Source: Pseudomonadales bacterium (GTDB lineage: Bacteria > Pseudomonadota > Gammaproteobacteria > Pseudomonadales > UBA5518). Taken from it: a DNA stretch of 64,000 nt. Location: the NCBI GenBank assembly GCA_024234165.1, contig JACKOP010000004.1:93501-157500 (forward strand). The letters are read 5' to 3'. The position numbers and the translations under genes were made by a program. The notes under the pieces were generated by a model. That model was not told the origin of the DNA and did not search any database. It was given only the letters and a program-made list of their open reading frames with translations. Below are positions 55,026 through 64,000 of this stretch, piece after piece; the stretch's first letter is position 1, and every line of letters begins with the position of its first letter.

Positions 55026-55734
55026 CAGCCGCTACATGCAGGTGCTGCGCGACGGACTGTGGCGCAACAACGGCGTACTGGTGCAACTGCTCGGGCTGTG
55101 CCCACTGCTCGCGGTCAGTGGCTCGGTCGTGAACGCGCTCGGCATGGGGCTGGCGACGATCGCCGTGCTCGCCGCCTCCAGTGCGCTGGTCGCAACCACA
55201 CGCCTCGTGGTGCCGAACGCGATCCGCTTGCCGGTGTTCGTGCTGATCATCGCCTCGTCGGTGACGGTGGTGGAACTGCTGATGCAGGCGCTCGCCTACG
55301 GCATGTACGAGGTACTCGGTATCTTCCTGCCGCTGATCACCACCAACTGCATCGTGCTCGGTCGGGCCGAAGCCTTCGCAAGCCGCAACCCGGTGGCGAT
55401 CTCCGCGTTCGAGGGCATGGTGATGGGCAGCGGTTTCGCCGCCACGCTGATCGTGCTGGGCGCGCTGCGCGAACTGTTCGGCAACGGCACGCTGTTCGCC
55501 GGCATGGACCTGCTGTTCGGCCCGGCAGCGGCTGGCTGGGAGATCCGTCCGTTCGGCGAGTACAAGCACTTCCTGCTCGCGGTACTGCCGCCCGGTGCGT
55601 TCATCTTCACGGGCCTGCTGATCGCTGCGAAGAACGGTGTCGACGCGCAACTGCAGGCACGGCGTGCACGCACCACGGCGCACGTCGCGGTACCAGGCAG
55701 CAAGCGCGTGCGCGTGACGGGCAACATCGGATGA
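55018..55734 (+). CDS. rsxE: Rsx/Rnf electron transport complex subunit E
   Basis: A 238-aa six-helix membrane protein, paralogous to RsxA with inverted topology. It shows NNGVLVQLLGLCPLLAVS and LGIFLPLITTNCIVLGRAEAFA, each with the conserved Cys, and KHFLLAVLPPGAFIFTGLLIA. It overlaps rsxG by 8 nt, and its TGA overlaps the nth ATG. Confidence 0.95.
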   Translation: MSDSRYMQVLRDGLWRNNGVLVQLLGLCPLLAVSGSVVNALGMGLATIAVLAASSALVATTRLVVPNAIRLPVFVLIIASSVTVVELLMQALAYGMYEVLGIFLPLITTNCIVLGRAEAFASRNPVAISAFEGMVMGSGFAATLIVLGALRELFGNGTLFAGMDLLFGPAAAGWEIRPFGEYKHFLLAVLPPGAFIFTGLLIAAKNGVDAQLQARRARTTAHVAVPGSKRVRVTGNIG

Positions 55735-56417
55735 ACGCGGCCAAACGGCGCGAGATCTTCCGCCGCCTGCAGGCGGCGAACCCGGCGCCGCGCACCGAAC
55801 TCGAATACCGTTCACCGTTCGAACTGCTGATCGCGGTGATCCTTTCGGCACAGGCAACCGACGCCAGCGTGAACAGGGCAACCCGGGAGCTCTATGCAGT
55901 TGCGAACACGCCGCAAGCGATCCTCACGCTCGGCGAGGATGGCCTGAAGCGCTACATCCGTCATATTGGCCTGTTCAACGCCAAGGCGCGCAATATCGTC
56001 GCCACCTGCAAGGCCCTGCTCGAACACCACGGCGGCGAGGTGCCCGCCGAGCGCGAGGCGCTGCAGGCCCTGCCTGGCGTCGGACGCAAGACCGCAAACG
56101 TGATCCTGAACACGGCGTTCGGCGAACCGACGATGGCGGTCGATACGCATATCTTCCGCCTTGCGAACCGCATCCGCCTTGCCCCCGGCAAGACCGTGCG
56201 CGAAGTCGAGGACAAGCTGCTGAAAACCACGCCGCGCGAGTACCTGCACGACGCGCACCACTGGCTGATCCTGCACGGTCGCTACATCTGTACGGCGCGC
56301 AGCCCGAAGTGCCCCGAATGCGTGATCGCCGATCTGTGCGAATATCCTGCAAAGACCTGCTCGGTCCCGCCGCAACAGGACATCACGTCGGGCATCGTCG
56401 AACCTGATCCCGGATAG
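55731..56417 (+). CDS. nth: Endonuclease III
   Basis: A 228-aa DNA glycosylase/AP lyase that removes oxidised pyrimidines. The helix-hairpin-helix LPGVGRKTANVIL contains the catalytic Lys, and VDTHIFRL has the catalytic Asp. The 4Fe-4S cluster cysteines are in ICTARSPKCPECVIADLC. It is longer than E. coli Nth by a C-terminal tail. Its position as the last gene after rsxE is the classical gammaproteobacterial order, with a 4-nt overlap. Confidence 0.97.
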   Translation: MNAAKRREIFRRLQAANPAPRTELEYRSPFELLIAVILSAQATDASVNRATRELYAVANTPQAILTLGEDGLKRYIRHIGLFNAKARNIVATCKALLEHHGGEVPAEREALQALPGVGRKTANVILNTAFGEPTMAVDTHIFRLANRIRLAPGKTVREVEDKLLKTTPREYLHDAHHWLILHGRYICTARSPKCPECVIADLCEYPAKTCSVPPQQDITSGIVEPDPG

Positions 56418-56481
56418 ACCCAACGCCGCAGACGATTCACAGCCGACCAGACATGCTGACGCATCCGATCCGGAGACCAAG

Positions 56482-56811
56482 ATGGACATCGACATCGATC
56501 AATTGACCGAAGCACAACTGGTCGACCTGAACAACAGGGTCATCGCTCGCCTGCGTTTTCTGCAGCAGATGAAGACACACCATCAGATGCTCGAGTTCAG
56601 CATCGGTGACCGGGTTGCATTCAGTCCTGCCGGCAGGGAGACGAAAGTCGGCATGCTCACCCGTTACAACAGGAAGACCGTGACGGTAATCACCGAGACG
56701 GGGGAGCAGTGGAACGTGGCACCCGCATTCCTGCGCCGGGCCGAGACGATCGTCGACACCGAGGCAGAAAAGGATAATTCCGTCATGTCCCAGTGGAAGC
56801 AAACCCGATGA
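56482..56811 (+). CDS. Conserved hypothetical protein (109 aa)
   Basis: A small charged protein with an N-terminal helix (IDQLTEAQLVDLNNRVIARLRFLQQMKTH) and a beta-rich part (FSIGDRVAFSPAGRE, then VGMLTRYNRKTVTVITETGEQWNVAPAFLRR) that looks like a small KOW- or Tudor-type barrel. I do not know a defined function. The ATG has GGAGACCAAG before it. Its stop overlaps the yaaA start by 4 nt, so the two are coupled. It begins 64 bp after nth. Confidence 0.8.
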   Translation: MDIDIDQLTEAQLVDLNNRVIARLRFLQQMKTHHQMLEFSIGDRVAFSPAGRETKVGMLTRYNRKTVTVITETGEQWNVAPAFLRRAETIVDTEAEKDNSVMSQWKQTR

Positions 56812-57593
56812 TCATCGTGATTTCTCCGGCGAAGGCGCTCGACTACGAGAGCCCTGTGCACAGCACATCCTTCAGCCAGCCGGATTTTCTGGATCGCTCG
56901 GCACAACTGATCGACATCCTGCGGGTGCAGACACCGGCACGGATCGCGGAACTGATGTCGTTGTCGGATGCACTTGTCGAACTCAACGTCGCACGCTACG
57001 CGCAGTGGGCGCGGCCATTCACTCCGGACAACGCCAGGCAGGCCCTGTTCGCGTTCAACGGTGATGTCTACGAGGGACTGGGTGCCTCCAGCCTGTCGGA
57101 GGCCGATCTGGCGTGGTCGCAGGAGCACCTGCGTATCCTCTCCGGTCTGTACGGCGTGTTGCGTCCGCTCGACCTGATGCAAGCGTATCGGCTCGAAATG
57201 GGCACACGACTGCAAAACGCCCACGGCAAGGATCTGTACGCGTTCTGGAACGAAGCCATCACCAGCGAATTGAACCGCCTGCTCGCGGCCGAAGCAGAAG
57301 CCGGACGCGAACCCGTCCTGCTCAACCTGGCGTCTGACGAATACTTCAGGGCGGTGAAGGCGAAGCGACTCGCAGGGCGTATCGTCCACACCGCATTCGA
57401 GGACTGGAAGGGCGGACGCTACAAGATCATCAGCTTCTTCGCCAAGCGCGCGCGTGGCCTGATGAGCCGTTTCATCATCTGCAACCGCATCGACAGCGTC
57501 GCCAGGCTGCGGGATTTTGCCGCCGAAGGCTATGCCTTCGCACCCGCCGCATCCAGCAACGAGCGACTGGTGTTTCGCCGCCGCGAGCAGTGA
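56808..57593 (+). CDS. yaaA: Peroxide stress protein YaaA
   Basis: A 261-aa protein of the YaaA/DUF328 family, which in E. coli limits free iron and DNA damage under hydrogen peroxide. It begins MIIVISPAKALDYE as in the family, with AFNGDVYEGL, LSGLYGVLRPLDLMQAYRLEMGT, NLASDEYFRAV and FFAKRARGLMSRFII. The start overlaps the upstream small gene (ATGA). It is read toward the minus-strand rimI cluster; the 88-bp gap shows no clear terminator. Confidence 0.95.
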   Translation: MIIVISPAKALDYESPVHSTSFSQPDFLDRSAQLIDILRVQTPARIAELMSLSDALVELNVARYAQWARPFTPDNARQALFAFNGDVYEGLGASSLSEADLAWSQEHLRILSGLYGVLRPLDLMQAYRLEMGTRLQNAHGKDLYAFWNEAITSELNRLLAAEAEAGREPVLLNLASDEYFRAVKAKRLAGRIVHTAFEDWKGGRYKIISFFAKRARGLMSRFIICNRIDSVARLRDFAAEGYAFAPAASSNERLVFRRREQ

Positions 57594-57681
57594 GCTCAGC
57601 CCGCGAATCTCCCACCACTTCCGAACAGCCGGCTCATCGACGCGCGCAGCTCGTTTGCCCGGATCGACCGCAGGATGCGGT

Positions 57682-58074
57682 TCAGCGAGGCTCCAGCGTC
57701 GCAAGGATCTCGGCGATCGCCGCGTCATCCATGCCTGCATCCTCGGGCAGGCAGTGATAGCCGGCGTAGACGAAGTGCGCACCCTGGCGCAGGAACCACT
57801 CGCGCCAGTGTGCTTCGGCGTCGTCATGCTCGAACAGTCGTCCCCGCCAGTCGCCGACGAGGACTGCCTGTGACCGCAATCCAATGTCGAGCAAATCGCG
57901 GCTGAACTCTTCCAGGTCCTCTTCGGCAACCTCGCCCTCATCGAGCACCAGTGCGGAGATCTCGAGGCAACTCACGCCATCCTCGTCGCCGATCACGACC
58001 ACGTCGTCGTCGTGCTCTGCCGCCCACTCCTCGGGCAACTCCAGCGTCCACGATTCGGTGCTTACGATGGGCAT
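57682..58074 (-). CDS. Conserved hypothetical acidic protein (130 aa)
   Basis: A small soluble acidic protein (SWTLELPEEWAAEHDDDVVVIGDEDGVSCLEISALVLDEGEV, then LRQGAHFVYAGYHCLPED). I do not recognise a named domain, though similar short proteins occur beside rimI in related bacteria. The ATG has GGGAGAA upstream, and its first 13 nt overlap the end of rimI. It is the last gene of the leuA, HolD-like, rimI run on this strand. Confidence 0.7.
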   Translation of the reverse strand: MPIVSTESWTLELPEEWAAEHDDDVVVIGDEDGVSCLEISALVLDEGEVAEEDLEEFSRDLLDIGLRSQAVLVGDWRGRLFEHDDAEAHWREWFLRQGAHFVYAGYHCLPEDAGMDDAAIAEILATLEPR

Positions 58075-58520
58075 GATCCGTTCTCCCTGGCTATGGATCG
58101 GGACATCAGGAGCGCGTCTTCGCGCCCGGTCGTCGTACGGTAGTAGTCCCTGCGTCGTCCCGTCACCGCAAAGCCCGCAGAATGGTAGAAGGCTTGCGCC
58201 GAAGCGTTGGACTCGCGCACCTCGAGCAGGCAGCGTGTCGCACCGCGATCGGCCGCCGCACGCTGCGCTGCCTCGAGCAGTCGGCTTGCCCTTCCCGCTC
58301 GCCGGTACTCTGGATCGATGGCGATATCGAGAATCTCGCACTCGTCCGCCACGACCGTGAACAGCACGAAGCCGGCCAGTGCGCCATCAGGCATGCAAAA
58401 CACGAAACCTCCCGCGCGCTGCAGCGTCTCGCGTACCGCATCGGCACTCCACGGCGACGCGTTGACGCGCGCATCGAGCGCCGCGATCGCCGGCGCATCG
58501 TCGGTGCTTGCCTCTCTCAT
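58062..58520 (-). CDS. rimI: Ribosomal protein S18-alanine N-acetyltransferase
   Basis: A 152-aa GNAT acetyltransferase that modifies the N-terminus of ribosomal protein S18. The acetyl-CoA motif is IDPEYRRAGRASRLLEAA (Q/RxxGxA/G), preceded by DECEILDIAI, and followed by LLEVRESNASAQAFYHSAGFAVTGRRRDYY, which is typical of RimI. Its ATG directly follows the TGA of the HolD-like gene, and its stop lies inside the next gene. Confidence 0.93.
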   Translation of the reverse strand: MREASTDDAPAIAALDARVNASPWSADAVRETLQRAGGFVFCMPDGALAGFVLFTVVADECEILDIAIDPEYRRAGRASRLLEAAQRAAADRGATRCLLEVRESNASAQAFYHSAGFAVTGRRRDYYRTTTGREDALLMSRSIARENGSCPS

Positions 58521-59264
58521 TCAGTCGCCATGGGCAGCACGCGCTGCACACAGCTCACGCCACGCGTCACGCTTCAGTTCCGGCGTGCCAAGCATGCTGT
58601 CCGCCGCCAGAGTTACCAGCGCCCCGAGCTGCAGGCCGACGACGCGCTGCACCAGCGGCACCCGCTGTGCGTAGGTACGCTCGTCCCAGCCGAGCAGCAA
58701 TCCCGCCGCAGCCGGACCGAGCAGGATCAGGTACTCCGGATCCATCGACTCGGTGAGCTTGATCAGCCATCCAAGCAACACATCACGTGCTCCGGCACGA
58801 TCCGGTGCAACACCACTCGCAACCGGATCGAAGCGCTGCATGCTGGCTGCGACGCGCTCACCGCTCAACGCGAACCCGATTGCCGCTGCGAGCGCTGCTA
58901 CCCGCGCGTCGCGCTGCGCATCACCTGCCTGGTCGATGAACAGATGACGCCCTGCCACCACCAGCAGCAACGCGGGCACGGGTTCAGCAGGCGTTGCCGG
59001 CGATACCTTGCCACGCGTGCGGGGCGTCGCTGCACCTGCACCCGTAACGGATCGATGCTGGCCGTCCGGCCCAAGCAGCTCCTGTGCAAGCCGACCCGGG
59101 GCGAGACCGAAACCGGCTGGCACCGATGCCGTCACGGGTGGCGCAAATGCCGGTTCTGCCTCTACCTCGACTGCCTCCGCAACCTCCACCTCCGCCGCGC
59201 CGCGCAGCACCCACACCGGGATTTCCATCGCGGCGAGATAGGCCAGACGCAGCGCCTCGTCCAT
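58521..59264 (-). CDS. HolD-like hypothetical protein upstream of rimI
   Basis: A 247-aa protein. The N-terminus (LAYLAAMEIPVWVLRG) resembles the clamp-loader-binding start of the DNA polymerase III psi subunit (HolD), which lies next to rimI in many gammaproteobacteria. A variable region rich in Ala, Glu and Val follows, then a conserved-looking half: PALLLVVAGRHLFIDQAG, PEYLILLGPAAAGLLLG and TLAADSMLGTPELKRDAWRELC. The assignment to HolD rests on weak similarity plus location. It overlaps neither neighbour; leuA ends 22 bp upstream. Confidence 0.5.
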   Translation of the reverse strand: MDEALRLAYLAAMEIPVWVLRGAAEVEVAEAVEVEAEPAFAPPVTASVPAGFGLAPGRLAQELLGPDGQHRSVTGAGAATPRTRGKVSPATPAEPVPALLLVVAGRHLFIDQAGDAQRDARVAALAAAIGFALSGERVAASMQRFDPVASGVAPDRAGARDVLLGWLIKLTESMDPEYLILLGPAAAGLLLGWDERTYAQRVPLVQRVVGLQLGALVTLAADSMLGTPELKRDAWRELCAARAAHGD

Positions 59265-59286
59265 AGGTGCGAACTTCCGGTGCGCC

Positions 59287-60831
59287 TCAGACACCGTCGA
59301 TCTGCGGATGCGCGCGCGCAGCACTACCCATCACGTTCAGCGCGTGCAGATATGCCTTCGCCGATGCGACGATGATGTCGGTATCGGCCCCGGCACCGTT
59401 GACGATGCGCGAATCGCGTTCGAGGCGCACCATGACCTCCGCCTGCGAGTCAGTGCCGGAAGTGATCGCATTGATCGAGAACAACAGCAGCCTGGTACCG
59501 CTGTGCACCTTGTTCTCGATCGCCTTGAATACTGCATCGACCGGACCGTCACCCTCCGCGGCACTGTCGTGCTCGACCCCGTCGATCTTCAGCGTGACGT
59601 GCGCACGTGGCTTCTCGCCCGTGTGCGATACCGCCTCCAGCGCAACCAGCTCGAAACGCTCCACGGCATCCCCAACGCTGACGTTGGTGGCGATCGCCTG
59701 CAGATCCTCATCGAAGATCTCGTGCTTCTTGTCCGCCAGTTCCTTGAAGCGATGGAACGCACTTTCGAGCTCTTCGCGCGTCTCGAAGCTGATACCGAGC
59801 TCCTCGAAACGCGCCCGCACCGCTGCACGTCCCGAGTGCTTGCCGAGCACGAGCCGGTTGGTGCTCCAGCCCACGTCCTGCGCGCGCATGATCTCGTAGG
59901 TCTCGCGATGCTTGAGCACCCCGTCCTGATGGATGCCAGCCTCGTGCGCGAACGCATTTGCACCCACGATCGCCTTGTTCGGTTGCACCGGAAAGCCGGT
60001 GACCGACGAAACCAGACGCGAGGTCGGCACAATCTCTTCGGTCACGATGCGCGTCTCGACCGGAAAGATGTCTGCGCGCGTGCGCACTGCCATCACGATT
60101 TCTTCCAGCGAAGCGTTGCCGGCACGCTCGCCGAGCCCGTTGATCGTGCATTCGACCTGGCGTGCACCGTTCATCACTGCCGACAGCGAGTTCGCAACTG
60201 CAAGCCCGAGGTCATTGTGGCAGTGCACCGAGAACACCGCCTTGTCCGCATTCGGTACCGTGCGAATCAGCCTGCCGATGAATTCCCCGTACTGCCCGGG
60301 CTCACCGTAGCCGACTGTATCGGGCAGGTTGATCGTGGTTGCCCCGGCAGCAATCGTCGCTTCGATGATCCGGCACAGGAAGTCGAACTCCGAACGGCTG
60401 GCGTCTTCACACGAGAACTCGACGTCGTCAGTGTGGTTACGGGCCTGGCGCACCGACCGCACCGCCTGATCGAGTACCTGCTCCGGCGTCATCTGCAGCT
60501 TGTACTGCATGTGGATCGGCGATGTCGCAATGAATGTATGGATACGCGGGCGCACCGCATTCTTCAGCGCTGCAGCCGCCTCCGCGATATCGCGTGCAGC
60601 GGCGCGTGCAAGGCTCGCCACCGAACAGTTCTTCACTGTCTCGGCCACTGCCTTCACGGCCTCGAAGTCCCCCGGACTCGCGATCGCGAAGCCGGCTTCG
60701 ATCACGTCGACGTTCAGTCGTTCCAGTGCGCGCGCGATGCGGATTTTCTCGTCACGGGTCATCGACGCACCGGGGCTCTGTTCGCCGTCGCGCATCGTGG
60801 TATCGAAAATGATCAAATGGTCCTTGCTCAT
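59287..60831 (-). CDS. leuA: 2-isopropylmalate synthase
   Basis: A 514-aa enzyme that starts leucine synthesis by joining acetyl-CoA to 2-oxoisovalerate. It has IFDTTMRDGEQSPGASM, the metal-binding HCHNDLGLAVANS, GLGERAGNASLEEIVMA and AFAHEAGIHQDG. From about residue 390 the C-terminal allosteric domain (HVTLKIDGVEHDSAAEGDGPVDAVFKAI) senses leucine. Length matches form I LeuA. A leucine-rich leader ORF lies upstream, and the HolD-like, rimI and 130-aa genes follow on the same strand. Confidence 0.97.
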   Translation of the reverse strand: MSKDHLIIFDTTMRDGEQSPGASMTRDEKIRIARALERLNVDVIEAGFAIASPGDFEAVKAVAETVKNCSVASLARAAARDIAEAAAALKNAVRPRIHTFIATSPIHMQYKLQMTPEQVLDQAVRSVRQARNHTDDVEFSCEDASRSEFDFLCRIIEATIAAGATTINLPDTVGYGEPGQYGEFIGRLIRTVPNADKAVFSVHCHNDLGLAVANSLSAVMNGARQVECTINGLGERAGNASLEEIVMAVRTRADIFPVETRIVTEEIVPTSRLVSSVTGFPVQPNKAIVGANAFAHEAGIHQDGVLKHRETYEIMRAQDVGWSTNRLVLGKHSGRAAVRARFEELGISFETREELESAFHRFKELADKKHEIFDEDLQAIATNVSVGDAVERFELVALEAVSHTGEKPRAHVTLKIDGVEHDSAAEGDGPVDAVFKAIENKVHSGTRLLLFSINAITSGTDSQAEVMVRLERDSRIVNGAGADTDIIVASAKAYLHALNVMGSAARAHPQIDGV

Positions 60832-60928
60832 GACTGGTCCTCATGCCCGGACGGCCACACACGGGTGCGACCATTCCGGTGAATTCGTGATGACGGTTGA
60901 ATTGTGAGCGCGAAAGATATGCTGCCCC

Positions 60929-60991
60929 TCAGGGCAGCAGCAGGGCAAGCAGCAACCCGCGCAGGCGGCGCGATGCGTGAATGCTGATCAT
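60929..60991 (-). promoter_or_regulatory. leuL: leuA leader peptide ORF and attenuator-like hairpin
   Basis: A 20-codon ORF starts with ATG (AGGG 4 nt upstream) and ends in TGA, 97 nt before leuA. Seven of its residues are Leu, six of them in LLLALLLP just before the stop. The stop codon sits in a perfect hairpin, GCTGCCC-loop-GGGCAGC, at 60921-60938. This is the form of an amino-acid attenuation leader: ribosome stalling at Leu codons would change RNA folding. No U-rich terminator is clear between the hairpin and leuA, so control may be by translation. The gene-free stretch 60832-61210 holds this leader, a candidate promoter and the rrn terminator. Confidence 0.6.
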
Positions 60992-61053
60992 TTGACCCTG
61001 AATGCTCATCGAGAATGCCTGTGCTGGCGAGCTGCACGAACGGTAATGCACCG

Positions 61054-61083
61054 ATCTTAGTGAATGCCGGGGCACGATGCCAG
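61054..61083 (-). promoter_or_regulatory. Candidate leuA promoter
   Basis: On the minus strand CTGGCA (61083-61078) and TAAGAT (61059-61054) are 18 bp apart, each matching four of six consensus bases. The leader ORF begins about 60 nt downstream. Weak evidence. Confidence 0.3.
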
Positions 61084-61170
61084 AGGCATCGAGGAAATCT
61101 GCAGGGAAATAGTTGCAGCCGAATGGAAGCAGCAGACGACCCTGTCATCAGCCCCCCTTCAAGAACGCGA

Positions 61171-61200
61171 AAGCCCAGCCACGCTGAGGTGGCTGGGCTT
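61171..61200 (-). terminator. rRNA operon terminator
   Basis: A perfect 12-bp stem (AAGCCCAGCCAC / GTGGCTGGGCTT) with a 6-nt loop lies just beyond the 5S gene, followed on the minus strand by a short T-run (CTTTCG). It would end rRNA transcription before leuA. Confidence 0.8.
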
Positions 61201-61210
61201 TGTTGTAAGC

Positions 61211-61328
61211 GCCTGGCGATGACCTACTCTCGCATGGGGAGACCCCACACTACCATCGGCGATGACGCGTTTCACTTCTGAGTTCGGGATGGGATCAGGT
61301 GGTTCCACGTCTCTATGGTCGCCAGGCA
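61211..61328 (-). rRNA. rrf: 5S ribosomal RNA
   Basis: The minus strand begins TGCCTGGCGACCATAG and ends CGCCAGGC, with the usual internal CCCATCCCGAACTCAG and GGTAGTGTGGGGTCTCC segments. The termini pair to form helix I. Length about 118 nt. Confidence 0.95.
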
Positions 61329-61433
61329 AACGGGTTTGCCTTGCGGCAAGTCGGTGAAGGTGTGACAGCGTGTTGGTCGAGTGCACATCCGTTACGCGGT
61401 ATTGCGTTGGTGCACGACGGTTGTTTGGGCTAT

Positions 61434-64000
<2,567 letters not shown>

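Noticed and set aside
61329..61433. tRNA gene in the 5S-23S spacer
   Set aside because: No cloverleaf or T-loop signature was recognised in the 105-bp spacer.

Overview
The window is about 64 kb of high-GC chromosome, most likely from a gammaproteobacterium. This rests on conserved neighbourhoods rather than one marker gene: rsxABCDGE-nth, purM-purN divergent from DUF2066-perM-hda, a PanP-type aspartate decarboxylase, dcd-apbC opposite metG, and an rRNA operon. Several lipid genes (WS/DGAT acyltransferase, acyl-CoA ligase and dehydrogenase, many SDRs) suggest an environmental, lipid-metabolising organism. I cannot name a genus.

Layout. 1-1881: 3' part of a fused flavin oxidoreductase. 2.1-3.8 kb: a decayed IS1634-family transposase with four frameshifts. 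4.1-8.4 kb: RND efflux pump (permease and lipoprotein adaptor). 8.5-22.8 kb: accessory genes (YaiI-like, epimerase, SDRs, PAP2, MBL-fold hydrolase with lipoprotein, WS/DGAT with LRAT-like protein, VOC, CitE-like lyase, murI, methyltransferase, HDOD). 22.9-29.4 kb: P-type Ca-type ATPase and transporters. 29.6-33.8 kb: panP, argS, TauE/SafE permease. 33.8-40.7 kb: DUF1214 protein, aldehyde dehydrogenase, acyl-CoA dehydrogenase, acyl-CoA ligase. 40.8-60.8 kb: densely packed housekeeping genes (smr, hda, perM, purMN, dcd, apbC, metG, rsx-nth, yaaA, rimI, leuA). 61.2-64 kb: 5S and most of 23S rRNA on the minus strand, running off the right edge.

The most distinctive feature is a family of about fifty short palindromes in nine intergenic loci, all left of 37.3 kb. 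Each has a GTAG-type head and an 18-nt core GTCGG-NNN-(TC or GA)-NNN-CCGAC. The three variable stem bases change together on both arms (CAT/ATG, GTT/AAC, ATT/AAT, GCT/AGC), so the hairpin is conserved although the sequence varies. Units pair as inverted doublets (REPIN-like) with outward heads, and nearly always combine one CAT stem with one GTT or ATT stem. At five complete genes and one regulator remnant the TAG inside the GTAG head is the in-frame stop codon, so the hairpin starts at the next base. No RAYT (REP-associated transposase) gene is in the window.

A second regulatory find is a 20-codon leucine-rich leader ORF upstream of leuA whose stop codon lies in a perfect 7-bp hairpin, which looks like a leucine attenuator. 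Other items are a 100-bp element with perfect 16-bp terminal inverted repeats at 35.3 kb, and three copies of one REP block that bracket an AraC-type remnant and a VOC gene.
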